Assembly (NCBI RefSeq): GCF_000003605.2
Contig: NW_003139837.1
Span: 76,535 to 89,407 of the forward strand
DNA: 12,873 nucleotides
Direction: 5' to 3'
DNA from: Saccoglossus kowalevskii
Taxonomy: Eukaryota > Hemichordata > Enteropneusta > Harrimaniidae
Positions 1-8,900 of the stretch are shown one piece after another. The translations under genes and the position numbers were made by a program. The notes beneath the pieces are model-generated. The model was not told where the DNA came from and did not search any database. It saw only the letters and a list, made by a program, of their open reading frames with translations. The stretch's first letter is position 1. Every line of letters begins with the position of its first letter.

Positions 1-658
1 TTAAAAAATAAAATCGTTTTTGTAGGATGGAAACTTTTTGAGGTCAACCCCCCAAAACTAAGGCAAATAAGTTTTTTATCCAACATCGATCTTTTGACGT
101 CGTCCCTTATTGACATCACATATAAATATATCTAATTATTCGTTGTAGTACATTTTAATTAGACAACATAATGTTTGTATCTGTCAGCAACATACTTGTG
201 TACTAATAACTAATTTTCATTCATATTAACATCTCAAATTAATTTCGCATGTGTTGAAATTGTACTCTATACCTTTCTGAACTAACCTCTGTGATAGTCG
301 TACAAAATATCCATTGATCTAGCTTATTTGTGTGATATGATATATTTCACATGATGAATTTACTTGTGTTTTTATTATGACTGTTTCAATCCAGAGTTGC
401 ATGATTGTTAATACTTATTCATCTGCATTTCTTTCCTTCGCCCTAAATCATTTTCTTTTTGCATATTTACATACTTCAATTTATTCCAAATCATGTTAAT
501 CATTGTATTATTTTACCAGTAATATCAATACATCTCTATATACACATGTACTGTCTTTATTTTTACAATTCTAGTATACCAATATATTGTATATTGACTG
601 TGCCATACATGTATGTTGTGTTATGTCAATTCACAAAGAATTATTTTCTGTGTTATAG
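1..658 (+). other. Intron upstream of exon 1, no recognised content
   Basis: This AT-rich stretch ends in a usable acceptor (ttattttctgtgttatag, AG at 657-658). I see no FN3-like exon, repeat-family member or RNA gene in it. An open frame at 459-677 has AT-rich composition (many Tyr, Ile, His, Cys) and is not protein-like. The preceding exon must lie to the left of the window. Confidence 0.6.
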
Positions 659-937
659 AGCCTCTACCAGTTACTGATCTTACTAAAGTTGATGCAACTA
701 CAGCATTCATTGAATTTTCATGGATAGAACCTGAAAGTGGAACATGGTCAGGCTATGATGTTGGCTATCTCTCTGAAGATGGAACTCAGCAGTTCAGTGA
801 ATATTTATCTGATGATGTACACACTATCACATCTCATACATTCAATAATTTAACAGCCGGTGTACTGTATGATATCACTGTCATCACCGTAAGTGGTGAG
901 GAGATGAGTACGAATGAAACAGAACCCATGAGAACAA
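659..937 (+). CDS. FN3 domain exon 1 (phase 1-1, 279 nt)
   Basis: This exon encodes one complete FN3 domain: 92 whole codons plus a split codon at each end. The A strand starts PLPVTDL. Visible family residues are B-strand Trp21, C-strand Tyr32 in a Ser-Gly-Tyr context, and L64-T-A-G-V-L-Y70, followed by strands F and G with V77-S-G79. The domain ends MRTS-like before the donor. Sequons are N63-L-T and N85-E-T; there is no Cys. The acceptor AG is at 657-658 and the donor GTAAGT at 938-943. An alternative acceptor two bases later (AG at 659-660) would start in phase 0 and break the phase-1 pattern seen in every other exon, so I prefer 658|659. FN3 domains of this kind act as extracellular spacers or ligand-binding modules; the ligand is unknown. 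Confidence 0.88.
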
Positions 938-1787
938 GTAAGTGATAAGAATAATGTTTGAGATTATGATGTTGAGGTATGATGCGCAGCAGTGGAACCT
1001 ACCTTGATCTTTTTGTTTCGTTTAGATTGCTTTGAACGAAACAGCCTTTATAGAAAAGTAAACCTATTTGCTATGAAACCCTACTTGCTGAAAAGGAGTT
1101 TCCTAGTTTTAAGGGCCACAACCATGTCCACTTGTCAACAACCTGTATTAAAATCATTTAGTCTCTTCAGAATTGTGGATCCACTTCATAGTTGAGAGGG
1201 CTTTGTATTTTCAAGGCAAAGTTTGATAAAATTGCAATGTTATTTCCAGAAGATCTCAGATTTCATTGCCAATCTATGTGAAATACTATAATTGTACTTG
1301 AGTGTCTTCAACCTGTAGTCTATATGTACATTGAGAGGGAGGCTAAAATGCATACATTTTAGTACCCGTTTGAACGCAGTTCGAAATCGGCGACTTCAGG
1401 ATCTAGGTCTCAGTCGTGTGTTGATGGATTTGATTTAAACTTAGTGCACATATTGGATATAATTGCAGCTTCATACACATTATTTTATTTTTTGGGATCT
1501 GAATAAATAATGCAGCAATTTCAAACCTTTGGGGAACTATATGTCAGGTACATGTATTTATTGATGGATTTGGTTCACATCTGCTGCATAGCAAAAAGAT
1601 TTTCCTAAGCTGTTAAAATATGATACATTTCGAGAAATTCATGTACATATCACAAGACATACAATTTACAGATATGTTAACATGCACTCTTGTTTAAAAC
1701 GATGTGGCTTGTTTTGTGATTATGAGCACTTAAAAAAGTTGATTTTAACACAATTTATGTATTATATTGTTTTGTTTTTTAATTCAG
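938..1787 (+). other. Intron 1 with degraded repeat family C fragment
   Basis: The donor is GTAAGT at 938 and the acceptor follows a T-rich tract (ttttgttttttaattcag, AG at 1786-1787). The middle, about 1366-1610, resembles the family C repeat found at 4240-5150 (listed separately). The open frame at 992-1195 shows no domain or periodic pattern and reads as chance. I see no other exon here. Confidence 0.7.
1366..1610. repeat. Degenerate family C interspersed repeat fragment
   Basis: The start, ccgtttgaacgcagttcgaa at 1366-1385, matches ccgttcggacgcagtacgaa at 4240-4259 with a few changes. Further on, 1421-1500 (gatggatttgatttaaactt and what follows, then a T-rich run and a gatctgaat motif) aligns by eye with 4792-4875 (gatggattttgttcaaactt, T-rich run, gatcggattc). 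A second weak copy of the gatggattt motif lies at 1563. Boundaries are approximate and no coding sequence is present. Confidence 0.5.
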
Positions 1788-2090
1788 TTCCTAATGCTGT
1801 AACTGATCTAGTATTGACAACACCTAATCAAACTAATCCTGAAATAGTTATAATGTGGAGTCCTGTGGAAGATGAAGTAAGTCATTACAGAGTAAAGTGC
1901 AATGATTCTGATGATGTGACCACTGAACCTGATGATCAAATCATACCTCATGAAAATGTTACATCACTGACTACAGAATGCAGTGATTTATTTCCTGGGA
2001 GATTATATAATGTCTCTGTATCTTCTATAAGTGGCTACGAAGGTGTAGATGAAACAGAAAGTGAACCAATTGTCAAAGCCAAGAGAACGC
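1788..2090 (+). CDS. FN3 domain exon 2 (phase 1-1, 303 nt), two cysteines
   Basis: This is one FN3 domain with 100 whole codons plus split codons. The A strand is PNAVTDL, with B-strand Trp23, C-strand Tyr33 in His-Tyr-Arg-Val, L67-F-P-G-R-L-Y73 and a following I80-S-G82. It is the longest domain of the six because of an acidic, Asp/Thr-rich C'-E loop at about residues 38-58. It carries Cys37 right after the C strand and Cys64 just before the Leu-Phe-Pro-Gly turn; these could form an intradomain disulfide, which is inference. Sequons are N13-Q-T, N38-D-S, N56-V-T and N74-V-S. The acceptor AG is at 1786-1787 and the donor GTGAGT at 2091. The Pro-Gly-Arg-Leu-Tyr-Asn-Val motif is very like those in PTPRB-type FN3 repeats. 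The tail K-A-K-R-T leads into the next domain. Confidence 0.9.
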
Positions 2091-2423
2091 GTGAGTACAG
2101 AAAATATATAAGATTATTCCTAATATGAAATGAGATTTAATGACTTGTCTTTGTGTGTCTATACACAAATCTGTATGTAATTTGTGAAAAAAAAAATGTT
2201 ATCTGAAATTCAACAAGTATGCACCATGGGACAATTGCAAGATATGTTTATCAGTTTCTGCTAGATAGAGAGTATCAAGTTGGGATTAGACATATTTTGG
2301 AAGGTTGTTAGTACGTAATGAGTATCTAATTATTAAACACTAGATTGGTGAGTGGTACAACACAGTATTTTTTTCCAATAGTGATCACATGTAATCCAGA
2401 GCAACCAAATTTATATATGTTGC

Positions 2424-2731
2424 ACTTCTTGTTGAAAACCGCAAGTCCAATTGCTTTGATATTATACATATATGTGCTACATGCAGACCTCTCTCAGATA
2501 TGTTAATTTCGTGATGATATCTTCAATTCTCTAATTTTGATGAATATTCTTGTAATTTTTGGTAAAATGTGATATTTTCGACTTCTTGTTAAAAACCGAA
2601 AGTCTGATTTCTGATAGGTCTGATAGACCTCTCTCAGATTTGTTTTTTTTTCTAATGATATCTTCAGTTCTTTAATTGAAATGTGCATTGCTAACAGCGG
2701 AGCATTCTCAGCCGAGAGGCTGATTGTTTTC
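2424..2731 (+). mobile_element. Family A non-autonomous element, 3' part with two 157-bp monomers
   Basis: Two degenerate monomers start at 2424 and 2581 (acttcttgtt, aaaaccg, then gacctctctcagat and atgatatcttca), a period of 157 bp. The right end reads gcattgctaacagcggagc, then a hairpin cagcc-gaga-ggctg at 2709-2722, and a T-rich tail. The same right end occurs at 8234-8275, and the same 157-bp monomer occurs at 12666 onward. The left end of the family (seen at 12580) is missing here, so this copy is truncated or internally rearranged. The structure suggests a Helentron/HINE/pearl-type non-autonomous element. That class is inference; the repeat itself is seen directly. Confidence 0.6.
2709..2722 (+). 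other. 3' subterminal hairpin of family A copy
   Basis: The stem is cagcc/ggctg (5 bp, 6 with the flanking T-A) with loop gaga. The same stem is present at 8254-8267 with loop gata. A short hairpin near the 3' end is a known feature of Helitron/Helentron elements, and its conservation between the two copies supports that reading. Confidence 0.45.
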
Positions 2732-3001
2732 ATTTAATAAAAGAGATGACACAAACTCTAACAGGAACGATAATTTTTATATATACAGTAAATTCATTTG
2801 TTAATAACTTGATATCCTTGGTGTAAAGATGTTGATAAAAAAATCAAAAACATCCACTTACATAGTATGTAGGCTTGTAATTAATTTCAAGTCTGTCTGA
2901 TTGAAAAGTTTTTCCAATTTCTTTAAAAACATGAGGACTGTTCTTCTTTCTAATGATACTATTTTGTGCATGGAAAATAAATAAGAATTTATGTGATGAT
3001 T

Positions 3002-3709
3002 TGATTGACAAGAGAGTAACTTAAATCAGTAGCAGAACTACACCAATCAATTTTATACTAAACACTTTAAGTCAATAATTCACAAAATAATATAGAACAA
3101 TGTTTGAATTATAGACATTGATTTAAATAATCTACAGTAACAGTAAATTCTATTGGAAGCAATCAGTGTTCTTTTAGCAATGATGTTACAGTGAAACATG
3201 AATAAATTGAATCCTACTGAACAAATGATTATTCACTATTGTAAAATACATTTTTCATTCATTTTGACACCAGATTGATCACTCATTGTGAGAAATTAGC
3301 AATGTTAATTAAAACTGTTGAATGGTTTGTATTTTTTTACAGACCCAAAACCTGTTACTAGCCTAAGTTTGACTAGTCCCGATAATTCAGTTGATACTAT
3401 ACATGTATCTTGGACTGCGCCAGAAGACAGTGATGTAGATGGTTATAGAGTTGTCTGTACTGAAACAGATAGTGGCGATAAAATTGATGATGTTGAAGTG
3501 ACTGTTACTAATTATGATTTCAGTGGTTTAACTGCTGGAAGATTATATACTATAGATGTATATTCTTACAGTGGATCTGATAATGATGAGAAATTATATA
3601 GTGTGAACACAACTGATGTCAAGAGAACATGTAAGTAAAGGATGAAACAAAATTGAGTAGTACAGTGTATATTAAAGATATAAAATATGTACATAGAAAT
3701 ATCATTTTT
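3002..3709 (+). repeat. Tandem duplication, left copy (contains exon 3)
   Basis: This aligns with 6908-7564. The core 3203-3654 is identical to 7063-7514 except at 3623 (g) versus 7483 (a). To the left (3002-3202 versus 6908-7062) the copies still align but with several indels; the largest is about 41 bases present only here, around 3023-3067. To the right, alignment with small changes continues to about 3709. A further match (3710-3770 to 8921-8975) appears beyond the repeat island of the right copy. Confidence 0.9.
3343..3630 (+). CDS. FN3 domain exon 3 (phase 1-1, 288 nt), left copy of duplicated exon
   Basis: This is one FN3 domain of 95 whole codons plus split codons. The A strand is PKPVTSLSL, followed by B-strand Trp23, an acidic Asp-rich turn, C-strand Gly33-Tyr34-Arg, L62-T-A-G-R-L-Y68 and Y75-S-G77. 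There is one Cys at 38, in the same place as Cys37 of exon 2, but no partner within the domain. The sequon is N88-T-T. The acceptor AG is at 3341-3342 after a T-rich tract and the donor GTAAGT at 3631. The segment Asp-Gly-Tyr-x-x-x-Cys resembles a membrane-proximal FN3 of vertebrate PTPRB as I remember it. The protein encoded is identical to that of exon 4, so the array contains two adjacent identical domains unless one exon is skipped. Confidence 0.92.
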
Positions 3710-4239
3710 AATAATGTTTGTTCAACACGTAACATAGACCAAATCAGTCAGATTATAATTTATCATAAACTAAAAATTTGCAGATCACACAACAGTATTT
3801 GTTAGATGTAAAATCCAAACCAATAATATGCACATGCATGATTTAATTCATCAGCACATTAATTTTTTTCTTTATTAACATTTATATTGCTGATCATCAT
3901 TAGATAAAATGAAAGGTATGCAAGGGGAAAATGTATGTCCTTGTTATTGTTGTTAGTGAGCTTTTGGTTTTGTTTGCCTATTTGTTCATTAGTCTATGTG
4001 TACGTAAATGTTGTGTAGTCCGACATGATTAAATAATAACACATGCTTGTGAGGGTAATATCACGATTTGTTGCTTACCCAATTAAGGTGGTCATAACCA
4101 TAATATTGATGATGCCAGAGCCAAAGGCGACAATTCATGATATCGCTTGAATGACCATGTATTATTTATTTTATCACATTGAAAAGACATCCACCATGCA
4201 CAATTACATTTACCATACATCTCCCACAAAATAACAACA

Positions 4240-5150
4240 CCGTTCGGACGCAGTACGAAAACTGGTCTCTTATTTTTTTACATTTGTGCATCCATGCATC
4301 TGTGTGTACGTGCTTGCATCTAGACCTGTATCTTAGACATGCCTGGACCAATGACAATCAAACTTCACACATACATCATACATACCGGGTAATATTGTAC
4401 ATATGCACATCAATTTGTTTCACGATCTGATTCAAGATGACTGAATAGTGGCCATTTTTGTGCTAAAAAATCATTAAAATCAAGCATTTATGGATGGATT
4501 TTAAACAAAGTCCATACTATGGACATTATGGGACCTTGATGCATATCATTTTCTTTTTTAGATCCAATTTAAAATGGCCGACTGGCCGCCATTTTGTTTT
4601 AATGAATGCAGTTCTAGTGCCATATCTCTGCCATGCTTTGACTGATTATGATAAAATTTTATATATTCATTATACATCATGACATAGATATATTGGTTTG
4701 ACTATCTGATTCAAAATGGCCAAATGGCAGCTATTTTTGTGCTAAAAAATTATCAAAAATCAAGCATTTCCAGAACTGGATCTTGGTGTTTATGGATGGA
4801 TTTTGTTCAAACTTGGTACATACATTGGACACTATGAGTTCTAGATGCAAATAATTTTATTTTTCAGATCGGATTCAAAATGGTTGTCTGGCGGCCATTT
4901 TTGTTTAAAAGAATGCACTTCTAGAGCCATACATGTAGCTCTAATATGGTTTGATTGATTATATTCAAATTTTATATATTCTTTTTACGTTATGTTATAG
5001 ATATATAGATGTATTCAAAATGGCCAACTGGTGGGCTTTTTGATTTAATTAATGCTGTTCTAGAGCAATATTTCTCAATATGGACAAGTATTTGTTTGAC
5101 GATCAGATACAAGATGTCAATCATTTTAATTTTAATCATAATCAAGCATC
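4240..5150 (+). repeat. Family C element with degenerate tandem array (half-units about 90-160 bp, unit about 280-305 bp)
   Basis: A head region (4240-4380; cttagacatgcctggaccaa at 4332) is followed by repeated units. A motif like gattcaaaatggcc, often followed by ctggcggccattttgtt, recurs near 4427, 4561, 4703, 4867, 5011 and 5097. Adjacent starts are roughly 90 to 160 bp apart, and alternate ones match best (4427/4706 and 4561/4867, 279 and 306 bp apart). Later parts share aatgcagttctagtgccata-like and gctaaaaaatcat-like segments. No open reading frame is conserved between units. The head also matches 8341-8390, so the family is dispersed. It is probably a non-autonomous transposable element with internal tandem repeats. 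Confidence 0.65.
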
Positions 5151-5530
5151 ATCTTCTGGATCCATACTTCTGACATGTTTATGTTCCAACTATATTACTA
5201 TAAACAAAACAATATATCTTAAATTTGATAACTAATGGGGACTGTGCCATGCATGGCTTGTTTTATTTAGTATAACTATTGACACATTACTCAATAGCAT
5301 ACATACATTGTTTGCTGAAAAAATACACTTAGTAAATTTTACTTTCAGTCATAGTTACTCTTTTTAGTAACAATGTTTCAGCAGTGTGAATCACTAAATT
5401 TATCAAATATAAATGCTCACAGCGTAGAACACATCGTAGCTATCATCATGGCTTCAATGTTTTAGTGTCATCTGTATGATACAATGTAATATCCACAGGT
5501 TGGCAATATACCATGTAATAACCATTTTCA

Positions 5531-5631
5531 TTCATTGTCATGTGACTTGTCTCAACCAATCATAGCATGCATAACAACAGTGAGATGTGATAATTTTTTT
5601 AAAATGCGATTTTAAGACAAGTCATAATGAA
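5531..5631. repeat. Short imperfect inverted repeat, about 100 bp
   Basis: The left arm ttcattgtcatgtgacttgtct (5531-5552) pairs with the reverse complement of agacaagtcataatgaa (5615-5631) with a 5-base insertion in the left arm. The spacing would allow a hairpin or a small foldback element. No target-site duplication is evident and no coding sequence lies inside. Confidence 0.4.
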
Positions 5632-6907
5632 ATAAATTTGCAGGTTGATTAGTTTTCTTTTTCAAGATATTTTCTCAAATTCATTAGGAATATATAAAAA
5701 ATTTCAATCTATTTTTTGAATGGGACTAAGTAGTAATTGTGAAAATACACATGTGAGCTTGCCAAAATGAACCATTGTTACCAAAATCCATAGTTATTGG
5801 ACAGTATATATTACTTCGGAAACTCTGGCATAGCATACAATAAAAAAAGTTTGACAGTATGTATTGTAATACTGTGGTGATATGGGTTTATCATCTGCCC
5901 TGTCTTACTTAATTCACACTGTGGTGATGTAGGCAAGTTATGTATGTCATAATTGTTAAAATTTGGCTGGGCTAAAACAATTGTTGGTTATTAAAAATAA
6001 AGGGACAAAATGAAGACCATTTATACTGCTGAGCATGAGAAATATAGTAATATGCTCCCCAAGGCCTGTTATTAGTTAAGTGTAGTTATTAAAAACCAAT
6101 ATCATATTTTCAATATGTTGTATAAAACACTGGCCAGTATTTTCACCTTCTCCGTATTATCAAAGATGAAAGGCAAGGTATAAGAGGGAAAAATGTCTTT
6201 TTTATTGTCGTTGACTTAGTCAAAAGACTTTATCTTGTGGTTACAATAAATTAAACAGTTTTTACACGTCTTCTTTTAAACTTGTATTAACCAGTTTAGA
6301 ATCTTGGCCAATCTTGATTATGGTTGATGTTCGAAGAAAAGATAAACAAAAAAGGGGATCCCCCTTGCCTGATCTCCCTCAAGTGACTATAATACTGTGT
6401 CAACTTCCCCCTATTCACAATGCGTTTTATTGGATTTGAATAGAAGGGTCATATTGATAGCAGGAATGGTGCATAAATCAATTTTTTGAGGCAACCAAAA
6501 AATCATATAGTCTCATTATATGCTAAATGCAATTTTGCGTTATCTGAATTCTGTCAAGATTGTGATGAGGCATCTTTGATCTTCAGTATGGGTCATTTTC
6601 CCATATCCTACACACATTAGTATGTAAGCGAGAATTAATTCACACTTGCTTATGTATCAGTATTTATTATATAACAGGAGCTGTTGACAGAAGCTTTAAA
6701 TTAGTTTTATATCTTTTTGACAATCACTATATCACTCATGTTATTTGAATTGTAATAAATCGTGGGTAGAGCTCTATCAGGTAGCTCATCAAAATTATAA
6801 TTTTAGTTTATAATTTAATTGGATAGGTTGAATTACAAACATTGTTTGCTCCATTTAGTACCAAAAAAGGCTATATTGGTGCATTTTGGGGATGGGAAAC
6901 AAATGTA

Positions 6908-7564
6908 TTGATTGACAACAGAGTAACTTACTTTAAGTCAATAACTCACAAAATAATATAGAACAATGTTTGAATTATAGACATTGATTTAAATAAACTG
7001 CAGTAAATTCAATTGGAAGCAATCAGTGCTCCTTTAGCAGTGAAACATGAATAAAATTTCTCTAAATTGAATCCTACTGAACAAATGATTATTCACTATT
7101 GTAAAATACATTTTTCATTCATTTTGACACCAGATTGATCACTCATTGTGAGAAATTAGCAATGTTAATTAAAACTGTTGAATGGTTTGTATTTTTTTAC
7201 AGACCCAAAACCTGTTACTAGCCTAAGTTTGACTAGTCCCGATAATTCAGTTGATACTATACATGTATCTTGGACTGCGCCAGAAGACAGTGATGTAGAT
7301 GGTTATAGAGTTGTCTGTACTGAAACAGATAGTGGCGATAAAATTGATGATGTTGAAGTGACTGTTACTAATTATGATTTCAGTGGTTTAACTGCTGGAA
7401 GATTATATACTATAGATGTATATTCTTACAGTGGATCTGATAATGATGAGAAATTATATAGTGTGAACACAACTGATGTCAAAAGAACATGTAAGTAAAG
7501 GATGAAACAAAATTTAGTACAGTGTATATTAAAAATATACTATGTCATTAAAAATATAATTTTT
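6908..7564 (+). repeat. Tandem duplication, right copy (contains exon 4)
   Basis: This is the partner of 3002-3709. The 452-bp core 7063-7514 has a single mismatch. The left flank lacks about 41 bases found in the left copy and has a different local arrangement near 7030-7063 (ataaaatttctctaaattga versus aataaattga). After 7564 the match is interrupted by a repeat island and resumes near 8921. Confidence 0.9.
7203..7490 (+). CDS. FN3 domain exon 4 (phase 1-1, 288 nt), right copy of duplicated exon
   Basis: The nucleotide sequence is identical to exon 3 except one synonymous third-position change (AAG to AAA, Lys93), so the FN3 domain is the same: Trp23, Tyr34, Cys38, L62-T-A-G-R-L-Y68 and sequon N88-T-T. 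The acceptor (AG 7201-7202), pyrimidine tract and donor (GTAAGT at 7491) are also unchanged, so both exons should be recognised equally well. Splicing exon 3 to exon 4 gives TAC (Tyr) at the joint; exon 3 or 4 to exon 5 gives TAT (Tyr), so skipping either copy yields the same junction residue. Nothing suggests that this copy is inactive. An uncollapsed-haplotype assembly error is an alternative explanation. Confidence 0.9.
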
Positions 7565-7639
7565 GACTCCATGTACTAAGCACACAATGTGAATCTTTGC
7601 AGTTAGTGTGTCTAGACATGAGTATGAGTGTGTCCCTCT

Positions 7640-8275
7640 TTTTGAGGAAACTTGATGCATAGATGCTGTGGGCTATGTGCAGACCTGATTAGTTTTGAGT
7701 GAAAACTCATGCATATTAATTACCTAATTTGCATAAATGATTAGTCAAAGTTTGACTTTTCCCTCTGATATCTCAAGTACAAATCATCGCATTTCAATGA
7801 AGCTTGGTACATGAATGCTCTAGAACACTGCACTGACCTGTTCAGTTTTTGTTAAAATCTGTGCATATTACTTAATACCTAATTCGCATAATAATTCATA
7901 AATTTTTGTTTTTCCATTGATATCTCAAGTTCTAATCACATTTCAATGAATAATTAGTCAGTTTTCAGTTTGTCCATCAATATCTCAAATACCAAGTATA
8001 TTGTACTCATCTTATTTCATCAAATCTTGGTAAATAAATACTCTAAGACAATGCAATCATCTAATTAGTTTTGGGTTATATCAATTATCTAATTTTGGTA
8101 AATAGTTTTGTCGTTTTTGATAAAAAGTGATGTTTTCGACTTCTTGTTAAAAATCACAAGTTTGATTGCTTTGATACCATGCATATTGTTCATTTTCTAA
8201 TGGTATTTTTAGTTCTTTAATTGTAATGTGCATTGCTAACAGCGGAGCTATCTCAGCCGATAGGCTGCTTGTTTA
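7640..8275 (+). mobile_element. Family A element variant with about 152-bp degenerate monomers and 3' hairpin
   Basis: Monomers start near 7651 (cttgatgcatagatgctgtg) and 7803 (cttggtacatgaatgctcta), 152 bp apart, with shared gatatctcaagt, cctaattcgcataa-like and aatcacatttcaatgaa segments. A third, partly duplicated unit starts near 8026. From 8131 the sequence switches to the family A monomer (tttcgacttcttgttaaaaa). It ends gcattgctaacagcggagct, then hairpin cagcc-gata-ggctg at 8254-8267. The left end is not clear. The right end matches 2679-2731 closely. Confidence 0.55.
8254..8267 (+). other. 3' subterminal hairpin of family A copy
   Basis: The stem is cagcc/ggctg with loop gata. It has the same stem and place as at 2709-2722, directly after the agcggagct motif. 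Confidence 0.45.
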
Positions 8276-8299
8276 GTTCTCATCAGGGGCTATTAATCA

Positions 8300-8900
8300 G
8301 GGATTATTAATTTAACGTCCATCCGTCCTTCTGAAGTCGTATCTCAGACACTCATTGACCAATCTCATTCAAAATTCACAGAAAGACAGTACATCACATT
8401 TTACAGATGTTTTTTTTTTTATTTGAAGATGAGAACAAAAATTAGCCATCTGGTGGCCATTTTGTACATAAAATTTGCTATTTTTGTTTCTCAAACGTGT
8501 CAGTAGCTGTTTCTCATAGATGACTATGACAATTTTGATCAAAGCTGGCATGATGATCATACATATTGGGTTACAGGTGCACATACTTTTTTTTCGTGAT
8601 TCAAACAAATTTTGATGACTTGTGGTCATTTTTTTTTATTTGTTTTACATATTTCCCCCTTTTTTTTTCAATACACTTTTACAGATTTATTTAATGTTAG
8701 TACATTGATAGTATAAATGACGATACATCAGCAACTTTTTTTTTTCGTGATGCACTTTGGCCGGCCAACAGTCCATTTTGATGAAAAAGTGCTAAATCAC
8801 CATTTTTACATGTCAGCAGCTGTTTCTCAGAGATTACCTCAATGATTTTGATCAAAGTCAGTGGGTAACACATTAACATGCTAAATAATCAGACTGGATG
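8300..8900. repeat. Family C repeat, variant copy with about 313-bp period
   Basis: 8342-8390 (tctcagacactcattgacca, then ttcaaaattcacag) aligns with 4331-4380. The segment cagtagctgtttctca at 8501 recurs as cagcagctgtttctca at 8814, 313 bp apart, and both are followed by an attttgatcaaag motif. The ggccattttg motif of family C occurs at 8455. Several T-rich runs (8409-8421, 8586-8595, 8629-8640, 8660-8669) interrupt it. Boundaries are approximate and there is no coding sequence. Confidence 0.5.

Larger units (their letters stand above)
2091..3342 (+). other. Intron 2: family A repeat fragment, then left flank of the exon duplication
   Basis: The donor is GTGAGT at 2091 and the acceptor tttttttacag has its AG at 3341-3342. 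The intron holds a family A repeat fragment at about 2424-2731. From about 3002 it holds the left flank of the duplicated exon block. The minus-strand open frame at 2503-2733 lies wholly within the repeat and is not a gene. The stretch 2740-3000 shows nothing I recognise. Confidence 0.7.
3631..7202 (+). other. Long intron 3 between the duplicated exons
   Basis: The donor is GTAAGT at 3631 and the acceptor AG is at 7201-7202. It contains a family C tandem repeat (about 4240-5150), a short inverted repeat (5531-5631), a pair of loosely similar segments (3905-3960 and 6160-6225) and, from 6908, the left flank of the right duplicate. No FN3-like exon is visible between exons 3 and 4. Open frames at 4166-4430 (both strands) and 4494-4682 lie in repeat sequence and lack protein-like composition. 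5160-5520 and 6230-6900 hold nothing I recognise. Confidence 0.7.

Noticed and set aside
659-660. Alternative exon 1 acceptor two bases downstream (exon from 661)
   Set aside because: It would give phase 0 at the left end, unlike the other five exons; the site at 657-658 keeps the symmetrical phase.
459-677. Open frame on + strand upstream of exon 1
   Set aside because: Composition is that of translated AT-rich intron (Tyr, Ile, His, Cys runs), and it runs through the exon 1 acceptor in another frame.
992-1195. Open frame of 67 codons in intron 1
   Set aside because: No domain pattern, no splice context, and it lies just after a good donor. Reads as chance.
2503-2733. Minus-strand open frame of 76 codons
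   Set aside because: Lies wholly within the family A repeat monomers; the frame is not kept in the other copies.
4166-4682. Open frames on both strands (4166-4357, 4179-4430, 4494-4682)
   Set aside because: They fall in family C repeat sequence, overlap each other on opposite strands and have no protein-like composition.
6352-6367. Palindrome around ggggatcccc
   Set aside because: Short and isolated, with no flanking structure. Probably chance.
6792-6816. Inverted repeat aaattataa/ttataattt
   Set aside because: Pure AT arms of nine bases are common by chance in this composition.
8369-8879. Minus-strand open frames (8369-8629, 8697-8879)
   Set aside because: They are located in the repeat island, with Lys-rich runs produced by the T-rich tracts and no recognisable domain.
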